Shown here piece after piece: positions 17,307 through 27,248 of a DNA stretch of 64,000 nucleotides. Under the pieces are notes generated by a model. It was not told the DNA's origin, did not search any database, and worked only from the letters and a program-made list of their open reading frames with translations. The translations under genes were made by a program, and so were the position numbers. The stretch is from an uncultured Oscillospiraceae bacterium (GTDB lineage Bacteria > Bacillota > Clostridia > Oscillospirales > Oscillospiraceae). The DNA lies in NCBI GenBank assembly GCA_944385125.1, contig CALWVZ010000001.1:62001-126000 (forward strand), read 5' to 3'. The stretch's first letter is position 1; the number at the start of each line of letters is the position of its first letter.

Positions 17307-19072
17307 GCTTCCTCACCTCCGGCTATCACTTTTGCGATCTCGTCCTTCATCTGTGCTTCGATTGCATCGTAGTCGGCAGCAAAGGTATCGGCATCGGCCA
17401 TCTTGGCCCGGCCGATCTTCTCCCTGGCGTCTATGGCAAAGAGACCGTCCATGTTGGCGCCTTTATCCAGGGCCTCACGGCACAGCTCGTCATACTTCAG
17501 GACGATATCCAGCAGTCTGAACTGCTTGGCGTAGGAGGAATAGGCGTCCTCATCCACGAAGGCGTTCTGCTGCAGGAAGTCCTCACGGATCATCTTGGCA
17601 GTCTCCATGGTGAGACGGTCGGAGGCAGACAGGGCGTCCTGACCAACCAGGCGGACGATCTCCTGCAGCTCGCTCTCCTCCTGGAGGATGTGCATGGCCT
17701 TGCTGCGGTTCGCCATATAGGTCTCGCCGAACTGCTGAGTGTACCAGCCCTCCAGGCTGTCCAGGTACAGGGAGTAGGAGGTGAGCCAGTTGATGGCAGG
17801 GAAGTGACGGGCATAGGCCAGGCTGGAGTCCAGAGCCCAGAAGACCTTGACTATACGCATGGTGGCCTGGGATACGGGCTCGGATATATCGCCGCCGGGA
17901 GGCGACACGGCGCCGATGGCGGTGACGGAGCCCTGGCGCTCGTCGCTGCCCAGGCACTCCACAACGCCGGCACGCTCATAGAACTGGGCCAGACGGGAGG
18001 CCAGGTAGGCGGGGTAACCCTCTTCGCCGGGCATCTCTTCCAGACGGCCGGACATCTCACGCAGGGCCTCGGCCCAGCGGGAGGTGGAGTCGGCCAGAAC
18101 GGCCACGTCGTAGCCCATGTCACGGAAATACTCGGCTATGGTGATGCCGGTGTAGATGGAGGCCTCACGGGCCGCCACCGGCATGTCGGAGGTGTTTGCG
18201 ATAAGCACGGTGCGCTTCATCAGAGGCTCGCCGTTGCGGGGGTCTTTAAGTTCGGGGAACTCCATAAGCACGTCGGTCATCTCGTTGCCCCGCTCGCCGC
18301 AGCCTATGTAGATGACTATGTCCACGTCGGACCACTTGGCCAGCTGGTGCTGCACCACGGTCTTGCCGGAACCGAAGGGGCCGGGTACTGCGGCGGTGCC
18401 GCCCTTGGCGATGGGGAACATGGTGTCGATTATACGCTGCCCGGAGTTCATGGGACGGCTGGGGACGTACTTCTTCTGGTAAGGTCTTGCGATACGCACG
18501 GGCCAGCGCTGGATCATGGTGAGCTTGTGCTCCACGCCCTTGGCGTCCTTCACCACGGCCACCACGTCGTCCACCACGTGCTCGCCGCTCTCCACGCTCA
18601 CTACCTGGCCGCTGATGCCGTTGGGGACCATGATCTTGTGGAGGATGGCGCTGGTCTCCTGGACGGTGCCCAGCACGTCGCCGGGGCCCACCTTGTCGCC
18701 GGGCTTTGCCACGGGGACGAAGTCCCATTTCTTCTCCCGGTTCAGGGCAGGCACGTCAATGCCCCTGGCTATGCAGTCCCCGGACAGGTCCCGCATCTCC
18801 GGCAGGGGGCGCTGGATGCCGTCGTAGATGTTGTCCAGCATGCCGGGGCCAAGCTCCACGGACATAGGCATGCCGGTGGTGACTACCTCGGCGCCGGGGC
18901 CAAGGCCGGAGGTCTCTTCATAGACCTGGATGGAGGCCTGGTCGCCGGTCATATTAAGGATCTCGCCTATCAGCCGCTGAGAACCCACGCGGACAACGTC
19001 GGAGACGTTGGCGTCCGCCAGGCCCTCGGCCACGACAAGCGGCCCTGATACTTTAGTAATAGTTCCGCTCAT
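17303..19072 (-). CDS. ntpA: V-type ATPase catalytic subunit A
   Basis: A 589-residue catalytic subunit that hydrolyses or makes ATP. It has Walker [12 protein letters not shown], the non-homologous insertion typical of V/A-type A subunits, and [27 protein letters not shown]. The ATG at 19072 gives [17 protein letters not shown], as in the family, with AAAGGTAGG upstream; the open frame extends 24 codons further without support. Confidence 0.97.
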   Translation of the reverse strand: MSGTITKVSGPLVVAEGLADANVSDVVRVGSQRLIGEILNMTGDQASIQVYEETSGLGPGAEVVTTGMPMSVELGPGMLDNIYDGIQRPLPEMRDLSGDCIARGIDVPALNREKKWDFVPVAKPGDKVGPGDVLGTVQETSAILHKIMVPNGISGQVVSVESGEHVVDDVVAVVKDAKGVEHKLTMIQRWPVRIARPYQKKYVPSRPMNSGQRIIDTMFPIAKGGTAAVPGPFGSGKTVVQHQLAKWSDVDIVIYIGCGERGNEMTDVLMEFPELKDPRNGEPLMKRTVLIANTSDMPVAAREASIYTGITIAEYFRDMGYDVAVLADSTSRWAEALREMSGRLEEMPGEEGYPAYLASRLAQFYERAGVVECLGSDERQGSVTAIGAVSPPGGDISEPVSQATMRIVKVFWALDSSLAYARHFPAINWLTSYSLYLDSLEGWYTQQFGETYMANRSKAMHILQEESELQEIVRLVGQDALSASDRLTMETAKMIREDFLQQNAFVDEDAYSSYAKQFRLLDIVLKYDELCREALDKGANMDGLFAIDAREKIGRAKMADADTFAADYDAIEAQMKDEIAKVIAGGEEA

Positions 19073-19112
19073 GTAACTACCTACCTTTTCAGAGTTTGAT
19101 GGGCGGCGGGTC

Positions 19113-19433
19113 TCAGTCGCCCAGAATGTTGGTGCCCACGGCACGCTCGACAGCCGCCTTCAGGGCCGACTGTCCCAGACCTATGGAGCCCTCCCTGCCG
19201 GGGATGAGGATTATCGCCGGGGTGGGGCTGTCCTTGAATTTGTTTATCTCTGCGCTCAGCTCCGCTGCAAAGCCCTCTTCTATATAGATGATGGCGTACT
19301 CGTCGCTGCCCCGGGTGAGGCTCTTCAGCACCCGCCCGGCTTCCGCCGCATCCGCCGCCGGATAGGTCTCCAGACCCAGAGCCTTGAAGCCCATGACCGT
19401 GTCCCTGCCGCCGATGACTGCAATTTTAAGCAT
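19113..19433 (-). CDS. ntpG: V-type ATPase subunit F (NtpG)
   Basis: A 106-residue small central-stalk subunit with the Rossmann-like start [19 protein letters not shown] and the EEGFAAEL segment. In the Enterococcus ntp nomenclature it is NtpG. The ATG at 19433 was chosen over an in-frame GTG at 19442 because it gives the conserved N-terminus. It overlaps the subunit C gene by 8 bases. Confidence 0.92.
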   Translation of the reverse strand: MLKIAVIGGRDTVMGFKALGLETYPAADAAEAGRVLKSLTRGSDEYAIIYIEEGFAAELSAEINKFKDSPTPAIILIPGREGSIGLGQSALKAAVERAVGTNILGD

Positions 19434-20418
19434 ACATATCACGCAGCCTTTCCCGGATGACCTGGGGGGCTATACCCGCAAGCCTTCCCGTAAGAATCAT
19501 TCTTATGGCGGTTATCTCGCCTTCAACGGCGGCCATATAGGCTATCACCGGTTCGCTGCCGTAGCTTATGAGCTTTGCCCCTCTCAGGTAGGCGTTCACG
19601 GCATTGTCGCAGGCCAGCTCAAAAGCTGTCATGCTGCCGCCGCTCAGGCACTCGGCCCCCAGGGCCCCGGCCTTCTCCAGCGGCGTATGGACATACAGGG
19701 CGGCAAGGCTGTCCTTGTCGCCGGATGCCGCCAGGCGCTCCACACCCACATTGCCGCCGGGCACCAGCACCTCGGTCAGGAAGTCCTGGCTCTTGCCCAT
19801 GCGCAGGGTACGCACCAGGCTGCGCAGGTTGCTGCTGTCTATAAGCAGGCGGACATAAGACTGGATGAAGGGGCTCTCCATAGCCTTGGCCAGGCTCTGG
19901 AGCTCGGCGTAATAGGCCTTGTCCAGAATAAAGTCCGCCGCCTGAGGATTGCCGCTGCGGGCCAGGACAGTCTTGGCCTCTTCCATGGCCGCCGCCATGG
20001 TCTCCGGCAGCTGCACCCGCTTTTCTTCATTGTACAGCTCCAGCAGCTTCGTCCCCGGGATGCGCCCGGAATCGCTGAGCAGGCGCTTGGGGTCCTGGCC
20101 CATGGCCTCGGCTTTCAGAATGACCTTGGCATTGTGGTAGTCGTAACGCAGCTTGAAGATGTCCACCAGCCGGCTGTCCGGGCAAAAGCGGCCCAGCTCC
20201 TCGTATATCCGGGAGCGGTGCTTTTCCAGGCTCTCCTCTATCTCCTTGGCGCCCATCTGGGACATGTCCTCATAGCCGCAGTCGCTCAGAAGCTTGGCCG
20301 CATCCTCAAAGGCGGCGGCGTCCAGCATCCTCTCCGCCTTTTCACGGGTGAGAAGCTTGGGCTCTCTGGAGCGAAGCATGGCTGATATGCAGAGAAACGC
20401 TTCTTTTTTATTAGCCAA
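19426..20418 (-). CDS. ntpC: V-type ATPase subunit C
   Basis: A 330-residue subunit that links the central stalk to the membrane ring (V0 d / NtpC type), mostly helical, with a YGYxNAxxRA-like N-terminal region replaced here by AFLCISAMLRSREPKLL. The start is TTG at 20418, with GGGAGGG 6 bases upstream; an ATG at 20436 would contain the ribosome site within the gene. The gene lies between subunits E and F, as expected. Confidence 0.93.
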   Translation of the reverse strand: MANKKEAFLCISAMLRSREPKLLTREKAERMLDAAAFEDAAKLLSDCGYEDMSQMGAKEIEESLEKHRSRIYEELGRFCPDSRLVDIFKLRYDYHNAKVILKAEAMGQDPKRLLSDSGRIPGTKLLELYNEEKRVQLPETMAAAMEEAKTVLARSGNPQAADFILDKAYYAELQSLAKAMESPFIQSYVRLLIDSSNLRSLVRTLRMGKSQDFLTEVLVPGGNVGVERLAASGDKDSLAALYVHTPLEKAGALGAECLSGGSMTAFELACDNAVNAYLRGAKLISYGSEPVIAYMAAVEGEITAIRMILTGRLAGIAPQVIRERLRDMYA

Positions 20419-20441
20419 TTTTTTCCCTCCCTGCATGGGGA

Positions 20442-21029
20442 TTATTCAAAAAGAACCTTGGCAAGCTGTGCGGACATCTCGCCCCGGCACAGCTCCACCA
20501 GCAGCTCTATGGTGCAGTTCGCTTCTATGCTGCCCCGCCTGAGAATCAGCCCGCCGGCAAAATCTCCCGTTGCGTTGGAGAGGCTGAGCTTGCCGCCGGG
20601 AACAAGGGCGTTGGCCTTTTCCACCACGGCAGCCCCTACGGCAGTGCGGTCTGCGGCATTAAGGACTATCTCCTCGTCCCCGGTGACGGCGGCCTGGGCA
20701 GCCAGCTTGGCCAGCAGCTCTATGTACTTGTCCTGGGGGAGCTGCACCAGCAGCTGCTCGGCCAGGTCAAAGCTCTCCGACACCATATCCTGCTTCAGGG
20801 CCAGCAGGGCCTTGCGGGCCTCCATCTGGTTGAGGCGTTCCACGCTGTCTATATTGTCCTGGCAGACCTTCACGCCCTGGCGGATCTTCTCGGCGTAGCG
20901 CTCCTTGGCCTTGGCCTCGTAGCTCTTGCGGATCTCAGCGCACTGCAGCTCAGCTTGAGCAAGTATCGCGTCGGCCTGAGCCTTGGCATCAGCCTGGATG
21001 TGCGCGATTATTTTTTCAGTGCCTTTCAT
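20442..21029 (-). CDS. ntpE: V-type ATPase subunit E
   Basis: A 195-residue peripheral-stalk subunit. The N-terminal half is a long charged Ala-rich helix (IIAHIQADAKAQADAILAQA), which forms the right-handed coiled coil with the NtpF-type subunit. The C-terminal domain (LVELCRGEMSAQLAKVLFE) caps the V1 head. Gene order supports the assignment. Confidence 0.93.
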   Translation of the reverse strand: MKGTEKIIAHIQADAKAQADAILAQAELQCAEIRKSYEAKAKERYAEKIRQGVKVCQDNIDSVERLNQMEARKALLALKQDMVSESFDLAEQLLVQLPQDKYIELLAKLAAQAAVTGDEEIVLNAADRTAVGAAVVEKANALVPGGKLSLSNATGDFAGGLILRRGSIEANCTIELLVELCRGEMSAQLAKVLFE

Positions 21030-21081
21030 TGACGATCTCCAATCTGATATAAATTTTTTGTGGGTAAGGACAGCAGATCTA

Positions 21082-21582
<501 letters not shown>

Positions 21583-23532
21583 TTATTCTGCTACATTGTA
21601 GTATTTGGTTTTGACTTCAAGGGGATCGAAGGGCCGCCCGCCGTCCTCATAGAATTTGCCGAAATACTCCAGGCACTGGAGTCGCAGGTCGTGGACATAG
21701 CAGCCCAGCAGGTTCAGCGCAAAGTTCAGGCTGTGGCCTATTATGAAGATCACGGCGAAGAACACGATATTGTTGGCGATGGCCCCTATGGTGTTGAACA
21801 CCGTGGCTATAACGGAGCCGGCCAGCATCAGGGCCATGATACGGGAATAGGACAGGATATCGCCGAACCAGCCGGTGGCGGTATTGTACAGCGTGGTGAA
21901 GATGCTCAGCAGCTTGCCGAAGCCTTTGGCGCTGCGGCTGCCGCCGTAAAACACCATCAGCAGGCCAATGACCAGCACCACAGGCACGCCGGCGACGTTT
22001 CCAAGGCCCAGAGCCAGAAGCCCCGCTCCGATAAAGGTGACCCACAGGGCCCCTTCTTCCCAGATGCCGTCGGCCAGCTGGCCCCGCTTCACCTTTTTCA
22101 CGAAGTTGATCACCATGCCGGTGTTCAGGTGGATAAGGCCCAGCACCATGGCCCCTACCAGCACCATCATGCTGTCGGTCATGGGGTTGAAGAGAGAGGG
22201 CAGCACGCCCCAGCCCTCGCCCAGATTCATGATGATGCCTATCTGCTCCAAGGCGTTGCCGAAGAAGCCGCCGGTGAGGGCGCCCATGACAAAGGTGGAG
22301 ATGCCGCCGTAAAGCAGCAGCTGGCAGAAGGACAGGGTGCCCCTCCTGGGCTTTATCTTTTTCATGGCCACCAGAGCCGCTATTATCATGATGAGTCCGT
22401 AACCCATGTCCGCCATCATAAGCCCGTAGAACAAAATGAAGAAGGGGGCCATCAGCGGGTTGGGGTCCAGGCTGCCGTAGGCCGGCAGACTGTACATGTC
22501 GGTGACCATGTTCAATGCATTGGTCAGTTTGTTGTTCTTGAGTTTTACAGGGACCTGGGCATATTCGCTCTCCTCCGGCTCCATGGTCTCCCAGGCGCAG
22601 CCGAAGTCTTCGAATACCTTTACCAGCTCCTCTTCCCGCTCCTCAGGTATCCAGCCCTCCATCACCACGGTGGTCTGGGTGCCGTAGAGCTTATCGTCCG
22701 CCTCCGCCAGGGCTATCTTGGTGCTGACCCGGTCGGCGGCCAGTTTCAGCTCGTCCCGACGCACGGCCTCGGCCACGATGTTCTCCACGCAGCCGGCCTT
22801 CTCCTTTGCCAGCTCCGCAAGCTGCTGTCTGGCCTGGAGCGTACACTCCTTTGCCGTGCCGTTCATGCCGCCCAGATTGCCGGCGGTGAAGGCAAAGCCC
22901 CTCAGGCACTCCTGCATGGCGGGGATCTTTTCCCTCATGGCCACAAGCAGAACATATCTGTCCCTCTTGTCCTCGTTGATCTGGAAAAGCTCGCTCTCCT
23001 CGTCCACAGCCTCTATGGCAGCCTGTACCTGGCTCAGCTCTGTCTTGACGGATATGGTGCCCATGAGCACCCCACAGCGCTCCGTGCCCTCGGTATTCAG
23101 GGCCAGGTCCAGGTCCAGCCAGGGCTGGAGGCTCTCGATTATGCTGCGCTGGCGGCTCTCCTCGGCGCTGATGCGCTTGATGCGGGAGTCGTAGCCCTCT
23201 ATGGCCTCGGCTATGCGCAGAGCCCCGGTGAGCCCGGTGTCGTCCAGGAAGACCACATCCTCCAGCTCGGGCTTGGCGGAGAGCATCTTCTCCTTTTTGG
23301 GCGCATATGTATTCAGCAGGGCAATGGCGTGGTTGAGGCTGGTATACTGGGATTTGAGAGTTGCCGTGTCGCTGCTCTCCCGGCTGACGATATTCTCCAG
23401 CTGGGAGAGCTGTATCTCGCCCTCCAGCTCCGAAAACTCCACGCAGCCATGGCGGATAAGCTCTCGCAGCAGCTCGTCCTTCTTGGAACGGACAGCCATG
23501 AGCCGGAGCTTTTTCATTTTTAAAATGGCCAT
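21583..23532 (-). CDS. ntpI: V-type ATPase subunit I
   Basis: A 649-residue membrane stator subunit (V0 a-type). The N-terminal cytosolic half is helical and carries the peripheral-stalk contacts; the C-terminal half has about seven to eight membrane segments. The second half contains the family segments FFGDMGYG-like LMMADMGYGLIMI and SYSRIMAL with the essential arginine region. It overlaps the upstream stalk gene by 1 base. Confidence 0.95.
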   Translation of the reverse strand: MAILKMKKLRLMAVRSKKDELLRELIRHGCVEFSELEGEIQLSQLENIVSRESSDTATLKSQYTSLNHAIALLNTYAPKKEKMLSAKPELEDVVFLDDTGLTGALRIAEAIEGYDSRIKRISAEESRQRSIIESLQPWLDLDLALNTEGTERCGVLMGTISVKTELSQVQAAIEAVDEESELFQINEDKRDRYVLLVAMREKIPAMQECLRGFAFTAGNLGGMNGTAKECTLQARQQLAELAKEKAGCVENIVAEAVRRDELKLAADRVSTKIALAEADDKLYGTQTTVVMEGWIPEEREEELVKVFEDFGCAWETMEPEESEYAQVPVKLKNNKLTNALNMVTDMYSLPAYGSLDPNPLMAPFFILFYGLMMADMGYGLIMIIAALVAMKKIKPRRGTLSFCQLLLYGGISTFVMGALTGGFFGNALEQIGIIMNLGEGWGVLPSLFNPMTDSMMVLVGAMVLGLIHLNTGMVINFVKKVKRGQLADGIWEEGALWVTFIGAGLLALGLGNVAGVPVVLVIGLLMVFYGGSRSAKGFGKLLSIFTTLYNTATGWFGDILSYSRIMALMLAGSVIATVFNTIGAIANNIVFFAVIFIIGHSLNFALNLLGCYVHDLRLQCLEYFGKFYEDGGRPFDPLEVKTKYYNVAE

Positions 23533-23846
23533 CAGCTATTCACTATCCTTTCCACTACGAGACTTGCCGCCTGCTCCAGCCTGGCTTCCGCTCTGGAGCG
23601 CAGAACAGCCTTTTGGTTTTCCAGCTCCCCTGCCAGGGCTTTTGCGCTGCCCTTGGCCTTTTCCTTTGCCTGGCGGTTGAGCTCGGCCAGCTCCTCCTCG
23701 GCCTTGGCCCCTGCGGCCTCTACCGCAGCCTTCCCTGCAGCTTCCGCATCGGAGAGCATCTGCTTTGACCGCCCTTCCGCCGCCGCAACTGCGGCCTTGG
23801 CCTCATGCTCGGCCTGGGCGATGCTGCTTATCGCTTCAAATGACAT
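23532..23846 (-). CDS. ntpF: V-type ATPase peripheral-stalk subunit (NtpF/H type)
   Basis: A 104-residue, highly Ala/Glu/Lys-rich single helix (EAISSIAQAEHEAKAAVAAAE), the coiled-coil partner of subunit E. It is the first gene of the operon, as ntpF is in Enterococcus. The ATG at 23846 is preceded by GAGGGGGT; an in-frame GTG two codons earlier overlaps that site. Confidence 0.88.
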   Translation of the reverse strand: MSFEAISSIAQAEHEAKAAVAAAEGRSKQMLSDAEAAGKAAVEAAGAKAEEELAELNRQAKEKAKGSAKALAGELENQKAVLRSRAEARLEQAASLVVERIVNS

Positions 23847-23931
23847 TGGCACACCCCCTCTTCGGTTGAGTTTGAGTATTAACAGAACAATATGCCCGGT
23901 TAAGCTGTTAACACTTGTTAACGGTATTTTA

Positions 23932-23960
23932 ATGATACCTCAGGACAGCAATTCTTTCAA
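23932..23960 (-). promoter_or_regulatory. V-ATPase operon promoter
   Basis: On the minus strand TTGAAA (23955-23960) and TATCAT (23932-23937) are 17 bases apart, about 85 bases upstream of ntpF. Confidence 0.65.
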
Positions 23961-24211
23961 GGCAAATCTTCCCTTTTCCTTGACAAAATAATTACATTCC
24001 GTCATACATAGGGAAAATGAGCCCTGCGTCCCGCCGGGCATCTCCGCCGCCGGAGCTTTGTCTCCTCCGGCTTGCAGATACTTTCAATACTTTAACCATT
24101 ATAATGTTTTGTCAGTAAATTGTCAAACCTTTGGCTCCCTGCGCTGGATAGATTTTTCTTGTTTTTTCCGCCCATATTTCGTCATTATGTACATGAAAAG
24201 TTTTCACGGGG
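23961..24211. other. gene-free stretch between the V-ATPase promoter and ypeB
   Basis: No plausible coding frame with a ribosome site is seen on either strand. The region has a small GC-rich patch at 24030-24070 with weak self-complementarity (CCGCCGGAG with CTCCGGC) and is otherwise AT-rich. A plus-strand TTGACA at 23979-23984 leads to no gene. Confidence 0.5.
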
Positions 24212-24273
24212 GCAGCTTCGGAGAAGCCGCTTCGGCCCCGCCGGGAAAAGCTCCCCGGGGGGCCGAAAGCTGC
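24212..24273 (-). terminator. probable terminator of ypeB
   Basis: A long GC-rich hairpin begins immediately after the ypeB stop. GCAGCTTCGG (24212-24221) pairs with CCGAAAGCTGC (24263-24273), with further pairing inside. The T-run on the minus strand is weak. Confidence 0.5.
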
Positions 24274-24275
24274 TC

Positions 24276-25535
24276 TCAGATATCTATCCTGCACTGTTTT
24301 CCCGTTTCAGCATTTACGTATATCCTCAGGCTCTCCCCTGCCTCATTGAGGCAGCTGAACTCATAGCAGGGCAGCTCCCTGCCCCCTTCGCTCTCTATGG
24401 TCACCCGGCGCACGCCCTGGCTGCTGACGCTCTCCGGCAGTTGCCCTGCCGCCGTCTCCTCGTCGGTGTCCCAGCTCAGCTCCGCCGGCTCATAGCTGTA
24501 GTCCTCGGCGTTGTAGGCATAGATGCTGCCGTCGTCCAGGGCCACGGAGACCTTCACCCCGCTGCCCAGACGCAGGGCTTCGTCCTGGACCTGGGCAAAG
24601 TTGAAGCTGGCTATGGCGCCGCTGTCCCCATAGCTCACCAGGGCCATGTCCTCCAGCTCCAGGGAAGCCAGGAACTGCTCCGCCTTCTGCCGGGCCTTCT
24701 CCGTGCTCAGCCTGCCGGAGCTCACCAGGCGGGAGCTGCCCATAGATTCCAGGCCCCTGCTGCTGACGCAGATCATCAGGTCCCCGGAGCTGTAGCAGCG
24801 GCGGCCCCCGGCGCCGGAATAGCTGTACTCCTCCTTCAGCTCCAGGGGCTCCACCCCCGCCGCCTTGGCGGCCAGCTCCTTTGCCTGCTCCTGGCTGAGC
24901 TCCCCGGCCTCCTGCTCCTCTTTCAGCGTGTACTTGCCGTCGTATTCAAAGGCCCCGCCGTCAAAGCCGCTCTCATATTCCAGCAGGGCGGCGCTGATCT
25001 TCTGCCCCTCCGGCTCTCCCACGTTTTGCAGCCGCTCTTCCCCGCTGTCCAGCAGCACAAGCCCGTTGTTCAGGTCCATTTGCAGCTGCCTCAGCAGGGC
25101 GGCAAAGTCCACCGCCTGCCGGGACAGGCTCTCCAGCTGCTCCAGCTGCTGCGTGCTGAAGCCCTCCTCCGCCGCCGCCGGGGCCAGGCTGTAGGCGTAG
25201 TCCCCCGCCAGGTTCAGGAAAGAGGCCAGATTCTCCAGTTCCTGCGTGGCGAAGGGCAGGCTCAGCATGGCCGCCTCCGCCGCCGACGCTCCGGCGAACA
25301 CCTGGCCGCAGAGACTGGAGCACAGGCCGCCGTCGGTGGCGTAAAGGCTCTTTTTCAGCGCCGCCCCCATGGAGTCCACCGCCTTTACCGTGGTCTCAAA
25401 GGCAGCTCTGGAGCTGTAGGCCGCCGCCCGACGGTAGTCCGTGAGACGGCTGTAGCCCACAGCGCAGCAGACGCTGAGCGCCACCAGGGCGGCGGCGATA
25501 TAGGTTCCAAAAATAAATTTGGCTTTTCGGGACAT
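24276..25535 (-). CDS. ypeB: germination protein YpeB
   Basis: A 419-residue spore protein needed to stabilise the cortex-lytic enzyme SleB. It has an N-terminal membrane anchor (FIFGTYIAAALVALSVCCAV, about residues 8-27), a helical region, and C-terminal PepSY-like repeats (KARQKAEQFLASL, KVSVALDDGSIYAYNAEDY, RIYVNAETGKQCRIDI). No sleB is adjacent. The ATG at 25535 has AGAGG 8 bases upstream. That ribosome site is part of a terminator-like hairpin between gltX and ypeB. Its presence suggests that the organism or its lineage makes spores. Confidence 0.9.
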   Translation of the reverse strand: MSRKAKFIFGTYIAAALVALSVCCAVGYSRLTDYRRAAAYSSRAAFETTVKAVDSMGAALKKSLYATDGGLCSSLCGQVFAGASAAEAAMLSLPFATQELENLASFLNLAGDYAYSLAPAAAEEGFSTQQLEQLESLSRQAVDFAALLRQLQMDLNNGLVLLDSGEERLQNVGEPEGQKISAALLEYESGFDGGAFEYDGKYTLKEEQEAGELSQEQAKELAAKAAGVEPLELKEEYSYSGAGGRRCYSSGDLMICVSSRGLESMGSSRLVSSGRLSTEKARQKAEQFLASLELEDMALVSYGDSGAIASFNFAQVQDEALRLGSGVKVSVALDDGSIYAYNAEDYSYEPAELSWDTDEETAAGQLPESVSSQGVRRVTIESEGGRELPCYEFSCLNEAGESLRIYVNAETGKQCRIDI

Positions 25536-25536
25536 A

Positions 25537-25580
25537 AAAAACACCTCTTCTGGTCTATCATTTCCAAAAGAGGTGTTTTT
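25537..25580 (-). terminator. hairpin between gltX and ypeB that includes the ypeB ribosome site
   Basis: AAAAACACCTCTT (25537-25549) and AAGAGGTGTTTTT (25568-25580) form a perfect 13-bp stem with an 18-base loop. On the minus strand the 3' arm is AAGAGGTGTTTTTT followed directly by the ypeB ATG. The structure is both a terminator for gltX and a lock on the ypeB ribosome site. Confidence 0.8.
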
Positions 25581-25613
25581 ATGAATGGGCGGAAAATTAT
25601 CCTGCCCGGGCTT

Positions 25614-27098
25614 TTATTTCAGCTTTTCAAGGCCCAGCCTCAGGCGGCGGAGGGTCTCCTCCCGGCCCAGGATGCGGCAGATCTCCACGGCGCCCCCGGG
25701 AGTCACCGCCTTGCCGGCGGCGGCGATGCGCACGGGCCACATCACCACGGAGTTCTTCACTCCCAGCTCCTGGGCCAGAGCCAGCATGGCATTCATGATG
25801 CTCTCGTCCTCCCAACTATCCAGAGCCTCGAAGCGGGGTATCATCAGATCCAGGGCCTGCTTTGCGCTCTCCGGGCTGGACTTTGACTTCTTGTGGACGA
25901 AAAGCTCCCTGTCGTAGTCCGGCAGGCTGTCGAAAAAGTCCAGCTTCTCCGGGATATCGGTGAGCAGCTCGGTGCGCTGCTGCAGCAGGGCGGCTATGGC
26001 GGAGGCGTCATAGCCGGGGTTCTTCACTGCGCTGCGGATATAAGGCTGGGCAAGCTCTGCAAAGGTCTCCGGGCTCATGGCGCGGATATACTCGCTGTTG
26101 AAGTACTTGAGCTTCTCTATATCGAAGATGGCGGGGGACTTGGATATGCCGGCTATGTCGAAGCAGTCAACCAGCTCCCGCAGGGAGAAGATCTCCTGCT
26201 CCGCCTGCTCCCCTCTGGGGCTCCAGCCCAGAAGGGTCACGTAGTTTATCACCGCATCGGTGAGGAAGCCCTGGGCGATAAGGTCCTCGTAGGAGGGGTC
26301 GCCGTGGCGCTTGGACATCTTGTTGTGGGCGTCCCGCATGACGGGGGAACAGTGGACATACTTGGGTATCTCCCAGCCGAAGCCCTCATACAGCAGATTG
26401 TACTTGGGGGCGGAGGAGAGGTACTCGCTGCCCCTCACCACATGGGTGATGCCCATCAGATGGTCGTCGATGACGTTTGCAAAGTTGTAGGTGGGCAGGC
26501 CGTCCCGCTTCAAGAGCACCTGGTCGTCCAGGGTGGAGTTTTCCACGGTGATGTCCCCGAAGATCTCGTCATGGAAAGTGGTGCTGCCCTCATGGGGGAT
26601 GAGCTGGCGGATGACATAGGCTTCTCCCGCTGCGGCTCTCCGATCCGACTCCTCCCGGCTCATAAAGCGGCAGGGGTCGTCCCCCCGGTCAAAGTCCCCG
26701 CTGTCCTCCTCGCTCTCGGTCTTCTCGCAGAAGCAGCGGTAGGCATGGCCCCGCTCCATCAGCAGCTGCGCATATTCCTTATAGTAGGGCTGCCGCTCCG
26801 TCTGGATATAGGGGGCCACAGGGCCGCCCACGTCCGGCCCCTCGTCGTGCTCCAGGTGGCACTGGGCCATGGTCTTATATATTACCTCCACGGCCCCCTC
26901 CACCTGGCGGACCTGGTCGGTATCTTCAATGCGCAAAATGAACTTGCCCCCGGCGTGGCGGGCAATGAGATAAGTATAGAGGGCGGTGCGCAGATTGCCC
27001 ACGTGCATATACCCGGTGGGAGAGGGAGCAAAGCGGGTGCGGACCTCCCCGTGGGGGATCTTGTCCTCCATCTCTCTGAACCAGCTCATGTCTTTCAT
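25614..27098 (-). CDS. gltX: glutamyl-tRNA synthetase
   Basis: A 494-residue class I synthetase charging tRNA-Glu (possibly also tRNA-Gln). The HIGH-type signature is FAPSPTGYMHVGN, and the KMSKS-type signature is NKMSKRHGD. Length and the C-terminal anticodon-binding region fit the bacterial enzyme. The ATG at 27098 follows GGAGG by 9 bases; an in-frame start 8 codons upstream is not supported. It is transcribed away from trpS from a shared promoter region. Confidence 0.96.
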   Translation of the reverse strand: MKDMSWFREMEDKIPHGEVRTRFAPSPTGYMHVGNLRTALYTYLIARHAGGKFILRIEDTDQVRQVEGAVEVIYKTMAQCHLEHDEGPDVGGPVAPYIQTERQPYYKEYAQLLMERGHAYRCFCEKTESEEDSGDFDRGDDPCRFMSREESDRRAAAGEAYVIRQLIPHEGSTTFHDEIFGDITVENSTLDDQVLLKRDGLPTYNFANVIDDHLMGITHVVRGSEYLSSAPKYNLLYEGFGWEIPKYVHCSPVMRDAHNKMSKRHGDPSYEDLIAQGFLTDAVINYVTLLGWSPRGEQAEQEIFSLRELVDCFDIAGISKSPAIFDIEKLKYFNSEYIRAMSPETFAELAQPYIRSAVKNPGYDASAIAALLQQRTELLTDIPEKLDFFDSLPDYDRELFVHKKSKSSPESAKQALDLMIPRFEALDSWEDESIMNAMLALAQELGVKNSVVMWPVRIAAAGKAVTPGGAVEICRILGREETLRRLRLGLEKLK

Positions 27099-27140
27099 AT
27101 TCCAAAGCCTCCAAAAAAGCAATTATTTTTACCCACGCAC

Positions 27141-27191
27141 ATATTATTTTATATTTTACCTGTTGTCAAGCCGAACTTATTTTGGTAAAAT
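27141..27191. promoter_or_regulatory. overlapping divergent promoters of gltX and trpS
   Basis: For trpS (plus), TTGTCA (27163-27168) and TAAAAT (27186-27191) are 17 bases apart. For gltX (minus), TTGACA (27164-27169) and TAATAT (27141-27146) are also 17 bases apart. The two -35 boxes use the same TTGTCAA heptamer read on opposite strands, so polymerases should compete. Confidence 0.7.
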
Positions 27192-27248
27192 ATGAGGACA
27201 TGTGAAAAAACGCATTTTGATTTGTTCTTTATGGATAGAGGTATTATT

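Noticed and set aside
23979..24008. plus-strand TTGACA with a downstream CATACAT as a promoter
   Set aside because: No plus-strand gene follows for over 3 kb, so it is probably chance.
24120..25886. 588-codon plus-strand frame over ypeB and the end of gltX
   Set aside because: It crosses a terminator and two confident minus-strand genes, and its composition is that of a shadow frame.
27192..27248. T-box leader for trpS
   Set aside because: The leader is only about 50 bases and lacks any specifier hairpin or T-box sequence.
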